This document shows positions 54,701 through 64,000 of a stretch of 64,000 nucleotides of DNA, in pieces. Where the stretch lies: positions 22,880 to 86,879 of the forward strand of contig JASANC010002522.1 of NCBI GenBank assembly GCA_030248135.1, read 5' to 3'. Both the position numbers and the translations under genes were made by a program. Below the pieces are notes generated by a model. That model was given only the letters and a program-made list of their open reading frames with translations. It was not told the origin of the DNA and searched no databases. Source of the DNA: Theristus sp. LFF4_11 (taxonomy: Eukaryota; Nematoda; Chromadorea; Monhysterida; Xyalidae). Positions within the stretch are counted from its first letter, which is position 1. Each line of letters starts with the position of its first letter.

Positions 54701-57700
54701 CTGACTGGTCAGTTTTGGCTGAAATTGGGGTGAAATATAATTCAACCGGTATTGGTGCAATTTTTTGGCAGAAAATTTGAAGAGCCTGGTTGGCTGCATC
54801 AGATTGTATTTGGTTGATCAACGCATTGCGTCTAATTCAAATGTAGCCAATTAGCAACTAGTCGGAGAATAACAAAAGTGGGGACATAAAAATCACCAAA
54901 AAAATTGAATTCTCATTTTGCCGTCAACCGCTTTCTGTCCAATCCCTGAACCGACACTTCAAAAAAGAAAAAAAGCGCGAAAAGTCATCGAAAAAAATGA
55001 ACGCACGTCAAAAGTTTGCTTGTTCGTTCTCAGCGTGAGGCACTTCCTCACAGAATTTATGCTTCGGTTCCGCAAAAATTTCCATGACAACAACCGCAAA
55101 AAGAAGCGCGGAAAATGACAAAAGCCGACAACAAAACAGCAAAAACAACCAAATGATCTCCGACTCACCGACGACTGTCGTAATTGGCGCTCTGCTGTTG
55201 GCGGTGTTTTGTGCTGCTGCTGGCGCGGTGATCGAGTTTTGAGACGCTTTTCGTTCGTTTCAGAGGATTGTGACGAGCGAAAAAGTTCTAAAAAAAAACA
55301 AACAAATTGGTTGGATCCTTTAAGAATTGTGTTGTTCAGGCGCTCAAGAATCGAGAGCCTTCTGTTTTGTCCGTTACCGTCCTGATTCCAGAATGGATTT
55401 TTATTTGACTGCTTCTGCTACTACCTTTGTGAACGAGTGGTATCAGCTGAGCTCTCAGCAGCACGATTGACCATGTGGATGCAACGAATCAATTAGCAAC
55501 AAGATTTGAGGCCGTTTGAATTCAAAAAACGATTTGAAAGTTTGGGGTTTGAAAGTGGATTGATATGAACCATGAATTCTTTTCGGAAAACGGTGGTTCT
55601 TCAGTTCGGAAACAAATTGAGGTGCTGGAAAAATCAGGTCAAATCAAACAATCAGCCAACCACTTTTGCAAGCACAAGCACGCAGATTCAGAAACTTGGC
55701 GTGCGGCAGAAATAATCTTCACTGAAGAGTAAAAAACCAAAACTACGATACGAAAACAACACAATTTTTCTCAAAAAAACACACACTCACACAGAACAAC
55801 GACCTCTCAAACATCTCAATTATCGCAGTCAGAAACCGACTCTCTTTTCTACGTTCGAAAAGTCAACAAACTTAGCCCGCACTCCAAGACAAAACAGCCA
55901 GTCAGTGAACAGTGAACGGAAATTTTTCGATCAATCTTTTTATCATTCATAATTGAGTTTATTTACTTGTCGCGTGTGGGTGGTGGCGGTGGGATGGGAT
56001 GGTCGGACTGTGAAATTAGCAAAATATTTCTGGCTGACGAGAGGAAAGGATGATAATTTGACACAATTTTAGATGAAACATAAAAAAAGAAGAAAAAACT
56101 CTTCACCGCAAATTTTTGTGGCGTCGTCGGCTCATCGACCAGCGCAACCGAGGGCGCTCCGCTTTGACTCAATCCGTACATTTGTGAGTGCACGACCTGG
56201 GAATGAATATGAAAGTCAGTTATTTATCAAATTCAGATGCTTCAAAGTTCAAAGCAATCCCTTTAGCCGGTGGTCACAATTTTTAGGGCATTTTTAATTT
56301 GGGGGGGGCATAGAATGTGGCTGCATCAAATTTTCCAGATATGTAAGTTGCTCAGGAAATTTTGGGAGACGCGTGGGAGACAGAAAGGTCGCTTTTGATA
56401 CCACCGACCAACCTGCCGCCGATTGTACTGCCAGTTTCGTCGATCCAAGCTTTCCGCTGCAAAGTCGACGTCGCGCACCGAGCCACCGACTCCGACTGCA
56501 CGTCCGAGCGCTCCAGAACCGGAATGATGATAAAAATGATCGGTCGCCCCAGCTGCCGAAACGCCGTCGCCAAACTCGTATGCCGTGTCTGAAATTTTAG
56601 AAGTTTCAAGGTACTTTTTTTCAAAATTTTCTGGGTTGTTGACATTTCAAGCGCGTTTGTTTGTGACTTTTCTATCGAAAATCCGCGCCCACTCACTGCC
56701 TGGCGAAAAAAAAGGAAAAAAAGAAAACGCTTCGCTTCCATAAAGTTAAATTTGCCTTGACGATCAATCAGCTCTATAACAAAAAAATACAACAACTACC
56801 GTAATTGTTGCTTTGTAATACACTACCGTAAAAAGCTTTGTATGCTAAACTACTGTTGCCGCATTGGTTGAATTTTGTGTTTTATCCTATAATGCTAAAC
56901 AATTTTTTTTATATTTGTTATGTGGAATGAAAACGAAACGTCTATTCTGATTTTCTTTGTGGTCGTCTGGAACAATACATACGTCTATGCCATGCTTGGC
57001 TGGATTTGGGCATTGTTTACAAGTGTAAGCTGAAAAAAGTTTAAAAAAAAAGCTTTGATAGATGCCGTAAAATGGAAAACCTTGTTTTTGAAGTTTGCAC
57101 CACGCGCAATTTTGGTGATTGAGCAACTGATAACGCGAGAGAAAAAACTATTGGCTCCAGTTATTTGCTTAATACTGTGTCACAGAAGAAGTTCCGATGA
57201 TGGAAACACCCAAATTCAGGTTGAATCGTGACTTTCAGGAGTTTAAGCGAACAAATGGAGCATAAAATCCATGATTCGAAAAGTTATTATGAAGAAAAAA
57301 ATTCCACGAACCAAAATTACGCTATTTGGAATTCAATGCAGCCAGAAATGCGAGAAATTCGATTTCAGCGCGTTAAAAATAGCGTAAAAACGAGCATGTC
57401 AGCAAACTGAATAATTGAAAACGCTCGAATTGAAAGACTGGAATGCAAAACGCTCAAGTTTTTCCGCACGTCTGAGTCCATTCAATAATCAGAGACCAAA
57501 ATAGGCAATATTTTTCGTTCATTTGAAAATAAATATAAATAGGGAAACTCAATAGTGGTTGTGTTTTTGCTTCGATGCTTGGATCGGGTACTCTGGTTCG
57601 GGTGTCACTGAACAAACAAAGCAAACATGTGTACCGTAAAGTCTTGCATATAAGGTCTCCTTATATAGATTTGAAAATCGAAAATTTCTGAAAAAAGTGG

Positions 57701-58229
57701 AATTTCGTGTGATAACATTATAAGTGGGAGGAGGTCTTATAAAGCGAACATTAGGAATTTCGGGCCTTATAAACGGGGTAGGATTGTGACCAAGCAAAAA
57801 TTTGAATTTTTTGGTTTCCCGCCGTGTGACACTCCGCCCACTTTTGGGTGGGGGTCTTATAAGTGGGAGGAACCTTATATGCAAGACTTTACGGTAATTT
57901 TATATTTTCGTTTATATCTGAGTCTTTTTCATCAACTGGCGGTACTATATTTGGGTTTTATTCTTTGTTTGTTGTCCGGGGCTGCGACGAGCATTATGTT
58001 GTGTGTACAGTTTTTTGAAAAAATGAATAAGTTCAAAACGCTTTGCGGGTCTGAAACGCAATAATTTCGTTGAATTGGCAAAAAAAATTGAATAACAGAC
58101 AAACTTGCAAAATTTCCCTGGCATTTTACCTGCGTGCTCCTCGGGTATGACATTTAGTGAGTACGTTGACATGCGCCACAGGGCTGCCAACCCTGAGCTT
58201 TGGGACTGTGAGTGAGTTAAATTGTACAT
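26880..58229 (-). CDS. gap-2: Ras GTPase-activating protein, SynGAP/DAB2IP/RASAL2 family
   Basis: Stimulates GTP hydrolysis by Ras-type GTPases, probably at the cortical membrane. Exons in transcript order: 58229-58130 (candidate ATG), 56588-56413, 56196-56107, 55246-55169, 46898-46767, 46478-46285, 45893-45758, 38224-38024, 37240-36874, 36637-36541, 36230-36088, 35817-35652, 35056-34791, 34364-34218, 33762-33526, 33017-32778, 32529-32374, 31969-31775, 31479-31207, 30747-30623, 30469-30135, 29586-29170, 28762-28432, 28303-28186, 27863-27756, 27428-26880. From 46898 to the stop all phases agree and give 1,643 residues. Order: SHESLLS motif, PH segment, C2, RasGAP, long Ser/Thr/Asn/Gln tail, coiled coil. 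This is the order in human SynGAP. The first four exons are in phase except 56107 to 55246, which needs another exon or a different start. More promoters may exist. Confidence 0.92.
28106..28180 (-). repeat. tRNA-like sequence (degenerate) beside a splice donor
   Basis: Read on the minus strand it has a D-arm-like GCGCAGTGGCTAGCGC and a perfect T arm CCGAGTTCGAAACTCGG. The acceptor and anticodon stems pair poorly. It starts a few bases inside the intron after donor 28185. It is probably the tRNA part of a SINE or a tRNA pseudogene. Confidence 0.65.
29363..29513 (-). repeat. gap-2: CAA trinucleotide repeat coding for polyglutamine
   Basis: On the plus strand this is a long GTT/TTG repeat. On the minus strand it is CAA repeats in frame, twice interrupted by GAGAAAACA (Glu-Lys-Thr). 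The interruptions are identical, which suggests that one unit, including EKT, was duplicated. Such a pure repeat is expected to vary in length between individuals. Confidence 0.95.
31053..31205. mobile_element. TACAGTCGAACT MITE, best-preserved copy
   Basis: Near-perfect inverted repeats of about 43 bp (TACAGTCGAACTCGAAATTA and onward, including CAATCAGCTGATTGGTTGC) flanked by TA. The element is 149 bp without the TA. Its left end is in the gap-2 intron. Its right end touches the donor of exon 31479-31207: the donor GTACAG reads through the TA duplication into the element's terminal CAG. Confidence 0.92.
33850..34034 (+). mobile_element. tRNA-derived SINE, copy 3
   Basis: Full-length copy with GTGGCCTGGTGGTAGCGCAT, a B-box-like GTTCGCGGGATCGAACCCC, body GGCGTTCTGTACGC and a CAA-rich tail. 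It lies in the gap-2 intron between exons 34218 and 33762, antisense to the gene. A 3' fragment of another copy (AACATCGCCTAAAATCACC) is at 34126-34160. Confidence 0.9.
34218..36637 (-). CDS. gap-2: gap-2 RasGAP catalytic domain
   Basis: Five exons. 36637-36541: [18 protein letters not shown]. 36230-36088: [19 protein letters not shown], where the Arg of FRG is in the arginine-finger position. 35817-35652: [12 protein letters not shown] and [15 protein letters not shown]. 35056-34791: [19 protein letters not shown], the FLRFLCPAI signature, then [15 protein letters not shown] and [13 protein letters not shown]. 34364-34218: [15 protein letters not shown], conserved directly after the domain. 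All core residues that I know to be important are present, so the GAP should be active. The donor for the first exon is GTTGGT at 36540, which restores phase. Confidence 0.95.
35077..35255 (-). repeat. Dispersed repeat family R3, copy 2
   Basis: The inverse aligns with 8155-8331 over its whole length. It lies in the gap-2 intron and its AAATAAAAGAT end is only about 25 nt from the 3' splice site of the RasGAP exon 35056-34791. It is in the same orientation relative to its host transcript as copy 1. Confidence 0.75.
35350..35575 (-). repeat. Dispersed repeat family R2, copy 3
   Basis: Has CTGGCGAAACCGCAAACTGG at one end and TCGGCAGTTCTGCCTGGTGT near the other, in the orientation of copy 1. 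Internal sequence not present in the shorter copies separates the two blocks. Confidence 0.65.
36874..38224 (-). CDS. gap-2: gap-2 C2 domain
   Basis: Exon 38224-38024 has [36 protein letters not shown] and CFWGEQFEF. Exon 37240-36874 has [29 protein letters not shown] and VEKWYPV, then a Ser-run loop and [15 protein letters not shown], which leads into the GAP domain. C2 domains of this family cooperate with the GAP domain on Rap and Ras substrates. The intron between the two exons holds the third G-rich TIR element. Confidence 0.93.
37484..37947 (+). mobile_element. G-rich TIR element, copy 3
   Basis: TA-flanked copy with the same CCGTATTACCTCTA ends and body, but with more substitutions and longer G runs than copies 1 and 2. 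It lies in the gap-2 intron between the two C2-domain exons (38024 and 37240) and is antisense to that gene. Confidence 0.9.
42690..42762 (+). repeat. tRNA-like sequence
   Basis: Contains an A-box-like TGGCGCAGCGGTT and a B-box-like GGATCGACTCC, closed by CACTGG...CCAGTG-type pairing. It lies in the 7.5-kb gap-2 intron, antisense to the gene. No proper anticodon stem is visible, so a functional tRNA is unlikely. Confidence 0.55.
45672..45740 (-). repeat. tRNA-like sequence after the PH-exon donor
   Basis: On the minus strand it has an A-box-like TAGCGTAGCGGTT and a B-box-like GGTTCGACTCC. It starts about 17 nt inside the intron after donor 45757, in the sense orientation, as does the tRNA-like sequence at 28106. 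Confidence 0.55.
45758..46898 (-). CDS. gap-2: gap-2 SHESLLS motif and PH-domain segment
   Basis: Exon 46898-46767 encodes [14 protein letters not shown] and [15 protein letters not shown]. Exon 46478-46285 encodes [15 protein letters not shown] and [11 protein letters not shown], the serine motif conserved before the PH domain in SynGAP. Exon 45893-45758 encodes [14 protein letters not shown] and [16 protein letters not shown]. This matches the last strands and the C-terminal helix of the family's PH domain, with the invariant Trp. The 45758 donor joins in phase to the C2 exon 7.5 kb away, giving RWMECLRRTM. Confidence 0.88.
46899..55168 (-). other. gap-2: 8.3-kb gap-2 intron
   Basis: AT-rich. 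Open frames on both strands are short and uncharacteristic. It contains the SINE at 53839 and CCAATCAG pairs near 51415-51450, 52975-53020, 54300 and 54790-54850. I see no exon. A second promoter could lie here, but nothing in the sequence shows one. Confidence 0.65.
53839..53999 (+). mobile_element. tRNA-derived SINE, copy 4 (diverged)
   Basis: Shares GGTAGCGCATTAGA, GGGGATCGAGCTCCGCCGAG, the CACTTAATGACAGA body and GGCGTTCTGCACGC with the other copies. The 5' end is replaced by unrelated sequence containing CCAATCA and a G-rich insertion. It is antisense to gap-2 in the 8.3-kb intron. Confidence 0.8.
55169..58229 (-). CDS. gap-2: gap-2 candidate N-terminal exons
   Basis: Four segments with good splice sites on the minus strand. 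58229-58130 starts with ATG ([12 protein letters not shown], then LNVIPEEHA) and has donor GTAAAA. 56588-56413 is read as [13 protein letters not shown] to [13 protein letters not shown]. 56196-56107 gives [13 protein letters not shown] and EPTTPQKFA, donor GTGAAG. 55246-55169 gives [12 protein letters not shown] to NYDSRR, donor GTGAGT. The first three are in phase with each other, and the fourth is in phase with 46898-46767. The KLDHRASS stretch resembles KLDRTSS of SynGAP. The link between the third and fourth is out of phase, and I found no exon between them. The N-terminal half of the family's PH domain was not found. Confidence 0.5.
57633..57895. mobile_element. TA-flanked MITE with 24-bp perfect inverted repeats
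   Basis: Ends are TACCGTAAAGTCTTGCATAT...AAGG and the exact inverse. Inside, TCTTATAAGTGGGAGG recurs. There is no coding capacity. It lies in the intron between the first two candidate gap-2 exons. Confidence 0.9.
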
Positions 58230-61200
58230 TTTTAACTTATACTTTCTTGTTTTTTTTAATTATAACTTCTTGGGTTTTTAAGCGACCGATGATTACTTGA
58301 ACGGAACTTCAATCAATCCATTTTGTATTTCAGACTTTTCAATACTGCTGAACTTGGAACATCGGAAAATTCGTTCGTACTGTTGATCTGAAAAATCCGA
58401 AATAAAGTGTTCGCAACAAAAATCATAATCCGACGAAAAGTAGTCCAATAAATCAATCAATATGCGCTGATCTATACAAAGCAAAACCGTTCCAGCAATG
58501 AATAAAAAATCACACTTCGCGATCACAGAAGATCGTCCTATTTTTCTGCAGAACATTATTAAATTAGAACGCGCAAAAAACTGTGAAAAAAATCGCAAAA
58601 AATACGTCTCAAGATCAGACAACAGAACAGACTCCACAACAGATCGTTCTGATCTCTCGCAAAATCCAAAGAAAAAATGTCAGAAAATTATTACTGCATT
58701 CTCACGGGGCGCGAATTTTTTCGCGCATTTTTTCAGCGTTCACAAGAATTTATAACGGCAATTTTTATTGTTGTCAGGCAGCGCAGAAAATTTAACCGTT
58801 CAGTACAAAAAAGATAATGATGATTTCACGCACAGCACTTAAAAAGAAACGTATAAAACCATGCATTTTGTATGCAGGCAGCTGATTGGTGGCAAATTTG
58901 TATTGGATTATGCTGATTGGGTGACAACATCAACATCAGCCAATCAGCGTTGAAATTCACACTTGAATATGCAAAAATGCTAAAAACAGTTATTGTTTCT
59001 GAGTCTCTAAAGACAGTTTTTTGCGCGAATGAAAACATGAATGGAAATGGGGCTTTTTCGATATTTAGGCCAGCAAGAAACCACAAGGAGTGGAAAATAA
59101 CAATTTTTTTCAAGAAAAAAATCATAATTCGGTAGAAAGGAAATTACATTATTTTCAGGTTGTTCTGATACCCACATCACAAGAATGAGAATGTTTATTT
59201 CTGTGATGTTTAGGTTTTATAGGAGTGGTACATTCTTCTGCGTTAAATATTGTCCGAGTTGTCATGCGTTTCATTTTACCGAACTTCAGCTAATTGACAG
59301 CAGAAAACGATGGCTGAGAAGCGAAAACGAGTGATTTATGATCACGATTCTAAGAAGTGTAACGAACAGTAGTTGACGGTAGTTGAAGCAACCCTATCAC
59401 ACCATTGCTGATTTGGTTACACTACGAAAATAAAGTTGCCGTTTTGCCTTTTGCCTGTGCAGGTTTTCAGGCAACAGTGGTCATTTTGATACATATTCAG
59501 TCGTTGTCAAATTTTAAAAGTTAGTGTTCAATTCAAATCAAGTGAAACACAAATTAACTTATACTTCATATGGAAAATGGAGCAAGTGTGAAATGAAAAA
59601 CAACCATCACTCAATTGAGCAAAAGAAAAACAAGAAAAAACATTTAAAAAAAAACATTTCTGTGTCAACGCAGGTCTTTCACCCGACTGACTTACTGCCG
59701 CTTCCTCACTGTTGTTTTTTGCTTTTAGATTTTTTAATCAAACACAAAAATATCGAAAAAAGTTCGAAGCGGAAAACGATGAAGTGATGGAAAATTTATG
59801 GCCATTTTGAACGATATGAACTACAAGGAGCACACTATTTCCCATAGTTCTCCACAACAACATGTTTTAGGTGGGCGGTTTTTTCTTGTGTTCAAATCAA
59901 TCCATCTCAATTTTACTATTTTCATAGTCATACGTATAAAATATGGAAATTGCAATGGAAGAGAAAATGGCTTTGCTTTTGCGTTTTCCTTTTCCTTTTC
60001 AGTTGTCACTTCCTCTAGTCTCCTGCACAGTGATTTCATCACGACTTCAAGTGGGGCGCTTTTTAAACACCACATAAACTCATTACTCAAACTCAATTTC
60101 ATCCCTGTATGAAAAATCTTGTTATTATCAATGAGAAAAAATCCCATAAAATATTGCTTTGCCGTTGTTTTGATACGCCTGTGCGTGTTTGTCTTTTCAA
60201 CTTCCACTCAAAAGAAAAAAAGGAAAACACATGGAAAATCCGCCAAGGTCAATAAAGGTCGAACAAAAAAAAACGATTATGACAAGAAAATTTACGGATC
60301 TTCAAAGCAAAAATATGACAGGAATGAAAAATGTGAACAGACACCGAGAATGTTGCAAATTTGAATTGAAAAAAGCGGAGGCAAGCATTCCTGCACTTCA
60401 AATATTCAGAGCTGACGCCACGAAAAACGCCAAAATAACATTTCTAAAAGATGCCAAAATGCTGCCAAAGTTCATAGCATGCCAAAAATGCATGCCATGC
60501 CAAAACGAGAGCGCGAAATCAGCGTAGGTACGTCCAGTGTCGTGAGAGGTAATGGCCACGAAAAGGCATCTCGGGTTCACTGATTTGCGCAGTAGGACAT
60601 GCATTTTGACACAAATTTTGGCATGGAACGAACTTTGGCACACTTTTTGAAGTGTATTTTGGCACTTTTAGGGTGTGTTACATGCAGAAAGAGAAGTTTG
60701 CAGCTGATTCTGCTAATTTGGAAAAGAATTTCGCTTTTCTGCTTTTCATTCGGGAGTTTACTATACGAAGTAAGAACAAACGTTTTTAAACAGTGCATTG
60801 AGAAGGATTTACTGCAAGAACTGAAAACTTTATTAGTTGCGCGATAAGTAACCTCGTAAGATGTATTTTACTGCAGGGTAGTAAAAGCGTTCATCACAAA
60901 CAACAACATCAGTTACAATCACCAGCCAAAGTAACAACTTGCTTGGTAAAGTGAAAAGGCTGTCACCAATCAGCGTGTCTGTCAACATAATTATGCCTTC
61001 ATGTATGTCTTGCAGACTCAAGGTTAAACCAACGACCGACATGGAAAAACAGCATTTTCGCCTTGCCAAAGCAGCGAAGAAATCGTAAAAAAACACAAAT
61101 GTCAATCATGAATTGTGCATTAGTTTTGAAGATTTCATTTTTTGTGATATCTAAGTGTTTCAGATTTGAGGAAAAAAAACAAAATTTTGTCAGATTGGGA

Positions 61201-64000
61201 ACACGATATTTTGTGCGATGTGATAAACAACCCAAATGGGGGGACTTTTGTTTTGGTCTCTCAAAGGAGCAGAAATTGTGTTCAAAAGTAGATCCGTTAA
61301 TAAACACCACAAGCACTGTTCTCTGTCTCCACAAGCTCAAAGAACAAACAACTCTCAAATGCACCGAGTTTGCATCACTTGACATTGATTGACCGCATGA
61401 AACCGATTCAACCAATCAGGGCTGTTTCTTTCAAGAAAAAACCTGTAAATCTAATTCCAAGATAAAGACCGTCAATCGGGTTGAAACGTGATTTTTCCGA
61501 ATTGGAAACCTTACATTGACTTTGCAAGTGAAACAAGCGGAAGCCTTGATGATCATTATTGTAGGCAAATCTGATAATAATTGGTGCACACGTGAAACAC
61601 GATGCGAACAGGCAGGCGCGTGTGCATTGACACTGATTGGTGTCATTGATTCAAAATATGCAGCCAATCAGCAGGTTGCAACAAAGCGTAACACACCTAA
61701 AAACAATCCAAGCAAGATGTGCACCACACAACTTTCGCGCAACTACATGAGGCCAAGGACGTAACGACACTACTAGAAAAACTGTGTGTATGTTCGAAAA
61801 AAATGCGTGGGCGAAAGCGAAAAGCACTCAGGAGGAAAACAGTGATTATGGATAACGGAGATTTTTCTCTACTTGACTGATTTTTCTCCGTAACACATGC
61901 ATGATCGAACGTAGAAAGGTAAAGTGGAAATATCAAAGTTTCCAGAACAACTTTTAGACTAAGGACCGTATGTGGGTGGACAACACATAAGTTCTAATCT
62001 GTCCGTTCAAATTAGCCTTGCAGGGCTTCTTATCTGTCAAGATTTTTTCTCAGTTTCAGAAAATAAAAAAGTCTCTTGTTGATCCCGTTTTGCATGCAAC
62101 TGAGGCAGATTTTAGCGCTGCGTTTTCGGGTGTGATTGCCGGGCAGCTTGCTAAATTCCACACGACACATGGAAAGTTGAAGAGAAAATATTTTCACATG
62201 CACGAAATACATTCAGTCATTCTTCTAAAAAATGCCTGAGTACCCATCAGAAGAAATTGTTCTCGAGTGACATGTTATTCTGGTACAATTTGTTTGTCTG
62301 TTCGCAATATTGCAAGTTTATTGAAATCGACAAATGTTGAAAAATGTGAAAGTTATGCAGCTGGGTGTGTGCGCAAGAATTATTTTCAAATTACTGACAA
62401 ATGGAAAATAAGAGACAACAACAGAGAACGACGGTAAACTTCGTGAAGGAAATATGCTTTCAAAGCTGTAATTGGATCACCGTATGAGGGAGCGGTGAGC
62501 CCATCAAGGTACAAAAAATGTGGGATTACGGAAGAAATACATGATTTTGCGAAGCAAGAAATTATGAAAGTTGGGAGAAAAAAGTTGCGGTTGCTGATGT
62601 GCGCGCAAAAAAAGTATTTCATCTCGCCCTGCTGTCAGTCTTTATTAAAGTCTCTTTAAATGAAAAGCAAAAGTCTCGAAACGCACGCACGTTCCAATTC
62701 AAGTTTCAGAAAGTTTCTTTCTGACAATTAATTCCACAACAGCACAATTTCAAAGTAATATTTTTCGACCAAAACACAAAATTTATAGCTTTCTATCAAA
62801 CCACGCGCGCACGTACAGCCAGTGTGTTCTGAAACTTTTGCTTGTCCCTATGAATTTGTTGTTTGCTGATGTTCGTATATTAGAATGAAGCAGGATCCAA
62901 AAACTAAACTTCGTTGTTTTCTCGTCCTAACTTGAGACAAAGAACAACGTTTTCTCTCCCTTTCTGTTTCGAACGCTGAAGAAAAAGTTTACACTGAAAA
63001 AAAAACAATGAACAATACCAACAACCAGTTTTTGGGCATCTTCAAAATTGTATTTCTGATTGAGACGTTATGCATTGTACCAGTGCGTCCACGTGGGTTG
63101 TTTTCATTATTAAAACTCGCAGAAAACAAACAGTTACGTTGTTTCTTTGCGGTTTGCGCACGCCAAAATCGTGCGCTGAAAATGGTTGGCGAACCGACAA
63201 ACATGCCAAAAGTGGCGACAATTTTGTTTTGAAGCAAAGGTTTGATATTTAATCCTTCACTGACAAAAAACAAAAGTGAAAAAGGTTATATAGACCACTG
63301 TAACATCATTGTCTGAAAAATTACCACACGGCATCCAGAGCAAATTACCAAAGTACACACACACAGATCAGCAAAGAAAAGAACCGTACCACGGATGCTC
63401 AGAACAGCTGCAAAGAAATTTGAGTTTTTGTGCAAGGAAAAGAAAGTTTGGGCTGTTCCGTTACACAAACGCATGAAATGTGATTGAAACAAAAACTCCA
63501 CAGTTGGCTTTTATTTTATTAGTAGCCCCCAGGGCACAAAGAAAACCCACACACTTTTCTTATAATCCCAGTAAACCCTGGCAACACAACGAGTACGACA
63601 ACTACCGCATTGGTCTCGACACGATGTTTCCAGCGTATGGCATTATTAAATTTACAATCCTGAACCACTGCAGGTCAGCTTTTTTGTAGATTTTTTAGCA
63701 ACGCAAGCCAGTTTGGTTTTGAGCGCACGGCATAAGGGCAGATACAGTCCTCAATTGTCCGTGTTGTTTTACCGCATTGAATAACCGTTCGAAGTTGAAC
63801 TAATGCAAGTTGAAATGAAAATAATGGAAAAGCAAACTTGGAACTTTCAGAATAATGAGGCACAGACACGAAAATGCGCAATGGAAAACTAACGTAATAA
63901 ATATCGGACTCCTACTCAAGTGAACTTGTTTCGTTTGCCGTGTGGAGATGCAGAAGTTTCCGGAAAAATGGATTTTTTTCTTTTTATTCATGGAAAACTT
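58230..64000. other. Right-hand region without a confident gene
   Basis: AT-rich DNA with several open frames of 70-140 codons on both strands. None of them has recognisable motifs or a supporting splice context. It holds an imperfect inverted repeat of GCCAAAAT-type words (60410-60680), several CCAATCAG motifs (58885-58950, 61410, 61635-61675) and one exon-like plus-strand segment at 63525-63672. The gap-2 promoter, if the ATG at 58227-58229 is right, should lie just above 58230. Confidence 0.5.
63525..63672 (+). CDS. Possible exon of a gene extending past the right edge
   Basis: After TTTTATTAG the frame reads YNPSKPWQHNEYDN then YRIGLDTMFPAYGIIKF, and ends in CACTGCAG|GTCAGC, a good donor. 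Codon use is more protein-like and GC content is higher than around it. I do not recognise the product. The following exon would lie outside the window. Confidence 0.35.

Noticed and set aside
59821..60207. 128-codon open frame on the minus strand
   Set aside because: No recognised motif, no splice or promoter context, and it is overlapped by open frames on the other strand. It may deserve a protein search, but I cannot support it as a gene.
60999..61415. 138-codon open frame on the minus strand
   Set aside because: Same reasons as for 59821. A 109-codon frame is open on the opposite strand over the same bases, which suggests chance.
62018..62239. Plus-strand frame after TTGCAG ending at a stop (SLVDPVLHATEADFSAAFSG)
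   Set aside because: It looks mildly protein-like, but no partner exon was found and no family is recognisable.

Overview
The window is animal nuclear DNA: intron-rich genes with GT-AG introns, short 3' splice sites of the TTTTCAG / TTTGCAG type, AATAAA signals and many dispersed non-coding repeats. The splice-site style, the repeat load and the close head-to-tail packing of three genes suggest a nematode or similar invertebrate. That placement is inference; no sequence comparison was possible here.

Four protein-coding loci can be assembled exon by exon. I required consensus splice sites and matching codon phase. (1) Plus strand, left edge to 11,347: the 3' part (17 exons, 1,084 codons) of a gene I do not recognise. 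It contains three diverged copies of one module. (2) Plus strand, about 11,874-23,072: CMTR1, the cap-1 mRNA 2'-O-methyltransferase, with a G-patch, an FtsJ/RrmJ-type methyltransferase and a C-terminal region. (3) Plus strand, 23,660-25,470: TRAPPC3 (Bet3), complete in five exons. (4) Minus strand, 58,229 down to 26,880: a SynGAP/DAB2IP/RASAL2-type Ras GTPase-activating protein (C. elegans gap-2 type). It has a PH remnant, a C2 domain, a RasGAP domain, a long low-complexity tail with large Gln and Asn runs, and a C-terminal coiled coil. One N-terminal junction is unresolved. Two introns, of 7.5 and 8.3 kb, take up much of the right half.

The three plus-strand genes follow each other closely: AATAAA 11,739 to a CMTR1 ATG at 11,874 or 11,916, and AATAAA 23,443 to a TTTTCAG/ATG at 23,646-23,660. 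This is compatible with a trans-spliced operon joining mRNA cap methylation and vesicle tethering. TRAPPC3 and gap-2 converge. From 58.2 kb to the right edge I see no confident gene, only one exon-like segment at 63.5 kb.

Introns are crowded with repeats. There are three copies of a 450-bp G-rich element with CCGTATTACC ends; two of them are almost identical and lie inverted in CMTR1 introns. There are also several MITE families with TA duplications, one hAT-type MITE with a perfect 8-bp duplication, a tRNA-derived SINE (four copies plus a fragment), other tRNA-like sequences, two further dispersed families, and a pervasive CCAATCAG motif. Several repeats sit at or beside splice sites, and this is the main novelty of the window together with the triple-module gene.
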